This document shows positions 1 through 6,524 of a stretch of DNA of 6,524 nt, piece after piece. A program made the translations under genes and the position numbers. Under the pieces are notes generated by a model that saw nothing but the letters and a program-made list of their open reading frames with translations, was not told where the DNA came from and did no database searches. The stretch comes from Bacteroidales bacterium UBA1800 (lineage in GTDB: Bacteria; Bacteroidota; Bacteroidia; Bacteroidales; VadinHA17). The stretch lies in the NCBI GenBank assembly GCA_002319915.1, contig DCFQ01000007.1, forward strand, positions 25,469-31,992, read 5' to 3'. Within the stretch, counting starts at the first letter, position 1. Every line of letters begins with the position of its first letter.

Positions 1-750
1 CCATCCATCGGCCTTGCGGCATCGGGAAACGGCGACATACCCTCCTTCACGGCGCTTAATGCAGGGCTTGCGCCTGTAATTGCAACGATAACCGTTACAC
101 CTCACTTCGAGAATGGCGGGGTAACCTGCGACGGGCCCTCAAAGACATTCATGATCACGGTAAATCCCGACGGTGAGGTTGAGCAGCCTGCGGACCAGGT
201 GGTCTGCAACAACGAATCAATAACTGCCGTGATCTTCGCAACGACCAACAGCGGGGGGAACATCACCTACACCTGGACAAACGATACGCCATCCATCGGT
301 CTTGCGGTATCAGGAAACGGCGACATACCGTCATTTACAGCCCTTAACCCGGGAACTGCACCGGTTGTGGCTACCATAATGGTGACGCCTCATTTTGACA
401 ATGCCGGGTCTATCTGTGACGGTGCACAGAGAACATTCACGATAACTGTAAACCCGACTGCGGAGGCAGAGTTGCCGTTAAACCAGGTTGTTTGCAATAA
501 TGCGCCTACTTTGCCGGTGGTATTTGCGACCACAAGCTCAGTCGGGATAACCACTTATGAATGGACCAATGATACTCCTTCAATCGGCCTTGCTGCTTCC
601 GGCGGCGGAGATATCCCGGTTTTCACGGCATTGAATGCAGGCAACTCACCGGTAACGGCCACAATAACGGTTACCCCCTTGTTTACTTACCTTGGTGTAT
701 CATGTACCGGCCCTTCGAAGAGCTTCACGATAATCGTTGATCCTACCCCG
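1..750 (+). repeat. A-type PKD-like repeats A1 (partial), A2, A3
   Basis: Three tandem 96-residue units encoded in 288 nt each: A1 nt 1-174 (its first part is off the window), A2 nt 175-462, A3 nt 463-750. The unit pattern is VVCNN, then a YxWTNDTPSIGL core (Trp92 in A2, Trp188 in A3), then SGxGDIPxFTALN, then ATIxVTP, a second Cys, and a closing FTIxV(N/D)P strand. This matches the PKD-like domains common in very large Bacteroidota surface proteins, which form small beta-sandwiches. The two cysteines are 70 residues apart (69/139 and 165/235), so an intradomain disulfide is possible. Unit borders were placed after the closing NPxx or DPTP motif; a structural border could differ by a few residues. 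No catalytic residues are evident, so a spacer or binding role is inferred. Confidence 0.85.
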
Positions 751-3700
751 CAGGTTGTTCCCAGCACCCTGACACAGAACCTGTGTGACGACGGTGTTAC
801 CAGTGTTGTAATAGGCAGCCCGAGCACATTCAGCAGCGGAGTTGTGAGATTCAATTATACTGTCTCAGCGTCCGGTGGAGTTACGGGCTTTACGACGCCG
901 GTAACAGACCTCCCGAAAGATTATGTGATAAGCGATACGCTACACAATCCCACTGACCAGATCCAGACCGCAACTTATGTCATCACGCCATACAGCCCGA
1001 CCGGTTGCGCCTCAGGATCTGCGACAGTTGTGATTTCAGTCCTGCCAACACCCAAAGTCAACCAGCCGCCGGATCTTTTTGTCTGCAACGGCGATAACTC
1101 AGCTCCGCCACCTTTCTCAACTGTTACTACCGGGAATGTAAGTTATACCTGGACCAATGACCAGCCATCGATAGGACTGGCACCGAGCGGAACAGGTGAT
1201 ATTCCCTCATTCAATGCCTTCAACACCTCTGATTCTCCTCTAGTTGCCACTATCAGCGTTGTTCCGCATTTTACTTTCGGAGGTCTTACCTGTGAAGGTC
1301 AGCCGAAAGTATTCACTATAACGGTAGACCCGTTGCCGCAGGTGGTTCCGGATTCACTCGACAGGATCATCTGCAACAATTCGGCCGTTAATATAACACT
1401 CGGGAGCCCGTCAGTCTTTTATTCCGGAGTTGTAACATTCAATTACACGGTTACCGCAACTGGCGGAGTAACAGGGTTCACAACTCCTGTAACCGGTTTG
1501 CCAAAAGATTTCATTATTGCGGATATCCTCCAGAACCCGACCGACACTGTTCAGACTGTGACCTACACGATTGTACCGGTCAGCCCTAATGGTTGCTCAT
1601 CCGGACCTTCCAGGGTGGTGGTCGTGCATGTAAATCCCACTCCCAGGGTCTTCCCGGTATATCCTGATGCTTCAATCTGCGATAATTCGGTTACGGGTAT
1701 CAGGCTGCAGAGCCCAAGCAGGTTCACAAGCGGATTGGTTACATTTGATTTTACGGCTGCCGCAACAGGCGGGGTGACAGGATTTACTCCAAATGCCTCC
1801 GGGCTTCCCGACGGATATATTATTGCCGATAACCTTAGTAATCCTTCGGATTCACCCCAGACAGTAACATATACGGTAACTCCCGTCAGCCCCAACGGCT
1901 GCAACGCCGGCCCTTCAGAAGATATTGTGATAACCGTCAACCCTGAACCAAGGATTTTCCCGGTTCCGGCAAATACAGCTCAATGTGATAATGTTTCCAC
2001 AGCTATTCTGCTTCAGAGTCCTTCCGTATTTACAAGCGGGTCTGTAACTTTCAGGTTCACAGCTTCAGGGACCGGCGGAGTGACGGGGTACACCCCTGAT
2101 GCATCGGGGCTTCCGAACAATTATGTAATTTCAGATGTCCTGGTCAACCCCACTGACTCCCCGCAAACGGTCACCTATGTAATTACCCCCGAAAGCCCAA
2201 TGGGATGTAGCGACGGGCAGGCCGTAAGTGTTACGGTCACGGTGAATCCCACTCCGAGGATCTTCCCTGTGCCATCAGCTGCCACCCAGTGCAATAATGC
2301 CGCAGTAAGCATACGGCTTCAGAGCCCAAGCACCTTTTCAGACGGAAACATCACTTTCAGGTTCACCGCAACCGCGACCGGAGGCATAACAGGTTATACC
2401 CCGAATGCAACAGGGCTTCCGGATAACTATGTAATTGCCGACGTTTTGGTGAACCCGACTGATCTGCCGCAGACAGTTACGTATACTATTACCCCGGTCA
2501 GTCCTTCAGGATGTGCGGACGGAACCCCGGTTGATGTCGTGGTGACCGTTGATCCGGGGCCAAGGTTGTTCCCTGTTCCGCTTAACACAATTCAGTGCGA
2601 CAGCGCCATGACCGGGATACTACTTCAGAGCCCGAGCACCTTTGCAGGGGGTGATATAAGCTTCAGATTTACCGCCAGCAGTACCGGAGGGGTCACGGGA
2701 TTCACCCAATCAGCTTCCGGCCTGCCCAATGGATACATAATAACAGACTTCCTGGTAAATCCGACCGATGCTCCTCAGACCGTTACCTATACAATAACGC
2801 CTGTGAGCCCTTCAGGCTGTGCCGATGGTGTGAGCGTTGATGTCACGGTTACGGTAAACCCGACACCGAGGATCTATCCGGTTCCGGCAGATACGGCACA
2901 GTGCGACAATTCAACAACAAGCATCAGGCTTCAGAGCCCGAGCATATTCACCAGCAATTCGGTGACATTCAGTTTCACAGCAACGGCGACCGGCGGGGTG
3001 ACGGGATTCACGCCAGGTGCAGCGGGGCTGCCTAACGATTATATAATCGCGGATAACCTTGTCAATCCCACCGATGTGCCGCAAACAGTATCATACATTA
3101 TCACCCCGGTGAGCCCCATGGGATGCAATAATGGCACTTCGGAAACCGTAGTGGTAACCGTGAACCCTACTCCACGGATATTTCCTGTTCCTCCTGATGT
3201 CATCCAGTGCGACAGCACAGTCACCGGAATAGTTCTGCTGAGCCCTTCAGTCTTCTCATCAGGCTCTGTTTCGTTCAGGTATACTGCCTCCGGAACAGGA
3301 GGTGTGACAGGTTTTACCCCGGCAGAATCAGGTTTACAGGTTAATCATATCATAGCGGATAAGCTGGTCAACCCGACCGATTCCCCGCAGACTGTCACAT
3401 ATTCAATTATCCCGGAAAGCCCGATGGGATGCAGCGACGGGCCGTCGATAAATGTGACTGTAACGATAAATCCGACTCCGAGGATCTTCCCGGTGCCTGG
3501 CAGCACTATCCAGTGCAATGACAATGTTACGGCAATTACCCTGCAGAGTCCAAGCGTTTTCACCAGCGGTGTGGTCACCTTCAACCTTACTGGGTCTGCT
3601 CCTGCAGGAGTTACCGGCTTTACTGCAACGGCCAATGGCCTTGCCAATGGCAGTGTACTTACGGATAACCTTTCAAACTCGACCGACGGGCCGCTTGTCG

Positions 3701-6524
3701 TTACTTACCGGGTGACCCCGGTAAGCGGCCTCATCTGCAATAATGGTCCTGCCGGGAGCTTTACCGTCACGGTCAATCCTACACCGCGGGCTACTCCCGT
3801 CAACAGCAAGCCGGCCATATGCTATGCGGGCCAGACACAGATCTCACTAATCTCTCCGACAGTGATGACCTCCGGTGAGATCAGATTTGACTACACGATC
3901 TCTGTTCCGGCGGGTGTTGCAGGCAATTCGATTCCGGGCACCGACAAGCTGCAGGGAGATATACTCTCTTTTGGCTACAGCAACACCAACGATACGGTTC
4001 TTTCGGTCACCTTCAGCATAACGCCGAAGGTCTCAGGGCTTTCCTGCCCGGCTGGCAATGCCAGTGTGCAGCAGGTCGAGGTTCACCCGAGGCCCACGAG
4101 GGGTATAGTAATAACCAAGCCATTCACCTGTGAGGCAAGTTCGGGCCGGGCGGCCCTGCAGGCCGTTCTTTCACGGGGGGCAGCGCCATTCTCGATTACC
4201 TGGACGGGACCGGTAGGATACTATATGCGCGACTCAGTCGAGATAACAAACCTGTACGCTGGGTTTTACAATATTGATGCGACCGACAATATCGGCTGCC
4301 GCAGCGATACATCGATCAACATTGCGAATCTCAGCGCCACCCCGAGCATAGTTCCGTACCCTGTTCTCCCGGGAATCAACATTTCCTGTCCGGGCGGGAA
4401 TGACGGCACTGTCAGGATCTATGTGAGGAACGGGATCACCGCCCCGTACTTATACTGGCTAATAAGGAACGATTCTGAAGTAGTCTACTCAGGGATGTTC
4501 ACTGGCAATTATGACAGCTCAAATCCGTCTACCTACAGGGTATGCACAGGCCTGTTATCGGGACAGTACAAGATCCTAATAAGGGACTTAAACGGATGCG
4601 AGACATACAGAAGCGCTGAACTGAAGGAACCACTTGCGTTTACAGTGACCTTCACGGTCAAGAAGTATAACGGGCAGGATATATCATGCCGCGGATACAG
4701 TGACGGTGAGATCAGTGCAGGTGTGTCCGGCGGCAACGGAAGCTACAGCTACTTCTGGTACCCAGAAACCGGTTCGCTGACCGTGAGCGGCAACACGGCC
4801 GTTCTCGACAGCGTACCTGCCGGTAAGTACTACCTGCGTATCACAGACCTCCTCGGCTGTGTAAAAACCGACAGCATTACACTTATTGATCCCCCTGGGA
4901 TGGACCTGGTCAGCAGTGAAGTATCGAAAAGCATTGATGGGAATTTTGAAATATCGTGTCACGGGAACAATGACGGATATATAAGGCTGAATATCACAGG
5001 CGGCTCGGGTGTCTTTACATACCTGTGGAACGGACCGGACGGGTACACCGCTAACACAAAGGATATTTCAGGTCTTAAAGCCGGAACCTATACGGCAACC
5101 ATGACCGATGTGAACGGATGCATCCTGATGCCTCAGCCTGTCTTTACACTCACAGAGCCTGAACCGTTAGCACTTACGACAGTAAGCTCAGTTTCTGCTG
5201 ATGGCGCTTATAATATAAGCTGTCATGGAATGACCGGCTCTATAGATGTAAATGTCACGGGCGGAAGCACAGGCAATTTCAGCTATTTATGGAGTACGAC
5301 CGGCGGATCAGGGATTGTTGGCGGCCAGCAGGACCAGGGAAGCCTGACTGCAGGGACGTACCACCTACTGGTTACCGACATGAACGGGTGTGCCGCTTCA
5401 GCTGATGTAAACCTTACCGAGCCCGCAGCCATCTCGACGATGCTTACCGCAAATCATATCACCTGCGAGTCGCCGGGATATGATAACGGCTCGATCGGCC
5501 TTACGGTTGCAGGGGGTATTGTTCCTTATGTATACAACTGGTCAGACGGAGAGGTAACTGAGGATATTTCAGGGCTTGTTGCAGGGTCATACACTGTTAC
5601 CGTTACTGATTCCAACGGGTGCGTAAAGATTGATTCGGCCCGTGTTACCCTTCCACCCGAGCTCAGCTATTCAGCCTCTATTTCAGGATACCATGGCTAC
5701 AATATCAGCTGCCATGGAATGGCCGATGGTTCAATCTCCCTGGCTCTTACGAGCGGAACACCTCCGTATAACTACAACTGGCAGGGTCCCGACGGATTTA
5801 CATCCACTTCAAGGGATATATCAAACCTGAAAGCCGGCCGGTACATCATCAGCGTTACCGACGTTAACATGTGCTCGATGGATGACACTATTGATCTCAC
5901 CGAACCTTTGAGGATCAGCCTGGTTGTCAACACTTCGGAGAGTGCAGCCGGCGGGTATAATCTTAATTGTTCAGGTGACAGGAACGGAACTGTCTCGGTT
6001 GAGGCATTAAATGCGGCAGGTACTGCGGATTACATGTGGGCGGATGGAGCCATAGGCCAGAACCGTACAGGACTTGGAGCAGGTGCTTACAGGACCCTGG
6101 TAACAGATTCAAATAACTGCACGGCCGATTCCACAATTTCACTGACAGAACCTGAACCTGTACGCATAACCTTCGTTGTAAAGCAATCATCGTGCAATGA
6201 AATGCCTGACGGAGAGGTCACAATGAATGTTGAAGGAGGTGTTCCGGGGTATCTGTTCAACTGGTCCGACAATTCTTCCACCCAGAATCTGACAAATGCA
6301 ACCGCAGGCCTGTACACGGTTCAGGTCACTGATCAGAATAACTGCATGGCTGACAGCTCCGTGATGATACCTGCGCTCAAGAGGCTGTGTCTGGAAATTC
6401 CGAACGCCATTACCCCGAACGGCGACCTTATCAATGACGAATGGAACATCGGCCTCAGGGAGCTCTATCCGGAAATGGAAGTCAGGATATTCAACCGGTG
6501 GGGAGAGCTGGTGTGGAAATCGGA
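1..6524 (+). CDS. Giant T9SS-secreted repeat protein (PKD-like and SprB repeats, CHU_C C-terminus), partial at both ends
   Basis: One frame is open for the entire window (2174 codons, no stop). The first in-frame ATG (nt 151-153) lies inside a repeat domain with no ribosome-binding site before it, so it is not a start. By residue number within the window the domains are: A-type PKD-like repeats 1-250, B1 251-351, A4 352-446, B2-B9 447-1262, B10 1263-1365, nine SprB-like repeats 1366-2128, and the start of a CHU_C domain from 2129. The protein is rich in Thr, Ser, Gly, Pro, Val and Asn and poor in Lys, and no transmembrane segment is visible, as expected of an exported beta-rich protein. Known of the family: such proteins cross the outer membrane by the type IX system and are held at the surface or released; SprB of Flavobacterium is a gliding adhesin. 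Inferred: adhesin or cell-surface stalk. The stop should lie a few tens of codons past the right edge, because CHU_C domains are usually about 80-90 residues. The N-terminus and signal peptide lie off the left edge. Ligand and exact role are unknown. Confidence 0.93.
751..1053 (+). repeat. B-type PKD-like repeat B1 (101 residues)
   Basis: This is the first unit of the second repeat family, residues 251-351. Its pattern is QVVP, LCDD, GSPSTFSSGVV, a FNYTVSASGGVTGF strand, LPKDYVISD, NPTDQIQTATYVITP, SPTGC, and a closing strand ending LPTP. It lacks the WTND core of the A family but keeps two cysteines (262 and 336, 74 apart). B1 and B2 share features absent from B3-B9: a QVVP start, GSPS in place of LQSPS, FNYTV, and LPKD. 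They therefore form a subfamily, although they are now separated by an A-type unit. It is 101 residues against 102 in the downstream array. The likely role is a structural beta-sandwich module. Confidence 0.82.
1054..1338 (+). repeat. Isolated A-type PKD-like repeat A4 between two B repeats
   Basis: Residues 352-446 (95 residues) carry the A-family signature: FVCNG, SYTWTNDQPSIGL with Trp384, SGTGDIPSFNAFN, VPHF, a second Cys (431) in LTCEG, and FTITVDPLP. Its closest visible relative is A3: both have an FT(Y/F)xG(V/L) turn before the second Cys, and both lead into the next unit through VDPxPQVVP. A4 sits between B1 and B2, breaking the B series. The spacing between its two cysteines is 69, within the family range. 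Confidence 0.82.
1339..3786 (+). repeat. Tandem array of eight B-type PKD-like repeats (B2-B9), exact 306-nt period
   Basis: Eight units of exactly 102 codons: B2 1339-1644, B3 1645-1950, B4 1951-2256, B5 2257-2562, B6 2563-2868, B7 2869-3174, B8 3175-3480, B9 3481-3786. The consensus runs R(I/V)FPVP, (Q/I)C(D/N)N, I(R/L)LQSPSxFTSGxVTF, FTAxxTGGVTGFTP, a SGLPxxYxIAD strand, LVNPTDxPQTVTYxITPxSPxGC, and a closing TVTVNPTP. Two cysteines per unit are kept, usually 74 apart (for example 560/634). Hand-aligned protein identities are B3/B7 71 of 102, B4/B8 73, B4/B5 69 and B6/B8 68. B9 is the most diverged (GSAPAGVTG and SGLIC in place of SPxGC). Known: PKD-like beta-sandwich modules. Inferred: a rigid, elongated stalk. 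Long-read confirmation of copy number would matter if the sequence came from short reads. Confidence 0.88.
3787..4095 (+). repeat. Divergent terminal B-type repeat (B10, 103 residues)
   Basis: Residues 1263-1365 keep the B-family frame but little of its consensus: a PxPV-like start, AICYAG, ISLISPTVMTSGEIRFDYTI, VPAGVAGN, a DTVLSVTFSITP strand, LSCPAG, and a closing VEVHPRP. The cysteines (1274 and 1349) are 75 apart, one more than in the array, matching the one-residue greater length. The canonical NPTDxPQTVTY becomes NTNDTVLSVTF. The PAGV core is shared with B9, so B9 and B10 look like a graded end of the array next to the SprB-like region. Family membership is clear from spacing and order; a profile search might still assign it weakly. 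Confidence 0.72.
4096..4632 (+). repeat. Two atypical SprB-like repeats (S1, S2)
   Basis: S1 is nt 4096-4335 (residues 1366-1445) and S2 is nt 4336-4632 (residues 1446-1544). Both keep the SprB layout: an entry strand with Cys, a central aromatic-Trp strand (ITW, LYW), an (A/S)G(F/Q)Y strand, and a closing D-x-x-GC. S1 is degenerate: FTCEASSGRAALQ replaces the usual ISCxGxxDGxI. S2 has the standard ISCPGGNDGTV entry. It also has an insertion of about 20 residues after its Trp strand (SGMFTGNYDSSNPSTY), followed by a third cysteine, 1515, besides 1463 and 1533. These units join the PKD-like stalk to the regular SprB array. Known: SprB repeats occur in T9SS cargo, including the gliding adhesin SprB. 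The function here is inferred only as part of a surface adhesin. Confidence 0.75.
4633..6384 (+). repeat. Seven SprB-like repeats (S3-S9)
   Basis: Units: S3 4633-4896, S4 4897-5160, S5 5161-5424, S6 5425-5658, S7 5659-5907, S8 5908-6153, S9 6154-6384. S3, S4 and S5 are each exactly 88 codons; S6-S9 are 77-83. The shared pattern is (I/L)xC with DG(S/E/T)(I/V), an xYxW strand with Trp in every unit (YFW, YLW, YLW, YNW, YNW, YMW, FNW), an AGxYxxxxTDxNxC strand, and a closing strand ending LTEP or similar. Each unit has two cysteines, for example 1653/1707 and 1904/1958. This is the well-known SprB repeat pattern of Bacteroidota secreted proteins. S4, S5, S7 and S8 have a longer entry hairpin ending (G/A)xYN(I/L)xC or NFEISC. 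The array leads directly into the sorting domain, placing it nearest the anchored end of the protein. Confidence 0.9.
6385..6524 (+). other. Start of CHU_C / gliding motility-associated C-terminal domain (T9SS type-B sorting signal), truncated by window
   Basis: Residues 2129-2174 show the hallmark opening of this domain: LCLEIPNAITPNGD, then IND, then LYPEMEVRIFNRWGELVW. IPNAxTPNGDxxND and the xIFNRWGExVW strand are the two most conserved blocks of the family. The usual later part (a WDG turn and a GxYxY strand) falls beyond the window edge. Known: this C-terminal domain routes proteins through the type IX secretion system and, unlike the type-A tail, often depends on PorP/SprF-type partners. 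One oddity is that the residue usually Gly in PNGDGxND is Leu here (NGDLIND). No stop codon is present, so the protein must continue to the right. Confidence 0.93.

Noticed and set aside
151..153. In-frame ATG as a possible start of the gene.
   Set aside because: It falls in the last strand of repeat A1 (TFMITV), has no Shine-Dalgarno-like sequence before it, and coding sequence continues upstream to the window edge.
1645..3480. A higher-order four-unit repeat (B3-B4 duplicated as B7-B8).
   Set aside because: B3/B7 (71 of 102) and B4/B8 (73 of 102) are only slightly above other pairs (B4/B5 69, B6/B8 68), and B8 also shares motifs with B6, so the signal is not distinct by hand count.
1563..3647. 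Minus-strand open frames at 1563-1940, 3039-3224 and 3345-3647 that resemble each other (shared GLTGV, TVxGES/TVCGTS and LSAII-like segments).
   Set aside because: They are the antisense reading of the same B-repeat DNA, so their similarity comes from the repeat period. The plus-strand frame explains the conservation at domain level.
1339..3786. Regularly spaced repeats as a CRISPR array or non-coding satellite.
   Set aside because: The period is 306 nt, the copies are diverged at silent sites, and every unit keeps the reading frame and a protein-domain consensus.
3518..6317. Other short open frames (plus 3518-3715 and 5630-5830; minus 4533-4736, 4684-4962, 5963-6190, 6087-6317).
   Set aside because: All lie within the long plus-strand coding frame in other frames, have no recognisable domain, and have no convincing ribosome-binding site.
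1..6524. Frameshift or pseudogene.
   Set aside because: Repeat spacing, domain order and the open frame are intact throughout, and no stop or length break was found.

Overview
The whole window is one protein-coding stretch. Plus-strand frame 1 (codons beginning at nt 1, 4, 7 ...) runs from nt 1 to nt 6524 without a stop, giving 2174 full codons, and it is open at both ends. It is the C-terminal part of a giant secreted, repeat-built surface protein. No RNA gene, mobile element, CRISPR array, promoter or terminator was seen. The window lies inside the gene, so neither the true start nor the stop is present.

The source is very probably a member of the Bacteroidota. Three signs agree: Bacteroidota-style PKD-like repeats, SprB-type repeats, and the start of a CHU_C / gliding-motility-associated C-terminal domain at the right edge. 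That last domain is the type-B sorting signal of the type IX secretion system (T9SS). Base composition is roughly balanced, and AGG (Arg) and ATA (Ile) codons are common. The species cannot be named from this.

Layout, N- to C-terminal: (1) nt 1-750, three 'A' PKD-like repeats of 96 residues, the first cut by the window edge. (2) nt 751-1053, the first 'B' repeat (B1). (3) nt 1054-1338, a lone A repeat (A4). (4) nt 1339-3786, eight B repeats (B2-B9), each exactly 102 codons (306 nt). (5) nt 3787-4095, a divergent B repeat (B10). (6) nt 4096-6384, nine SprB-like repeats of about 77-99 residues. (7) nt 6385-6524, the first ~46 residues of the CHU_C sorting domain.

Inferred working model: the long A/B array is an extracellular stalk of beta-sandwich domains, the SprB-like repeats form a membrane-proximal or adhesive section, and the C-terminal domain directs T9SS export and attachment. 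Adhesion or gliding is plausible but not shown by the sequence. The most interesting points are the exact 306-nt periodicity with heavy synonymous divergence, the apparent A+B two-domain super-repeat, a conserved cysteine pair in nearly every domain across three repeat families, and a locally young A1/A2 DNA repeat.
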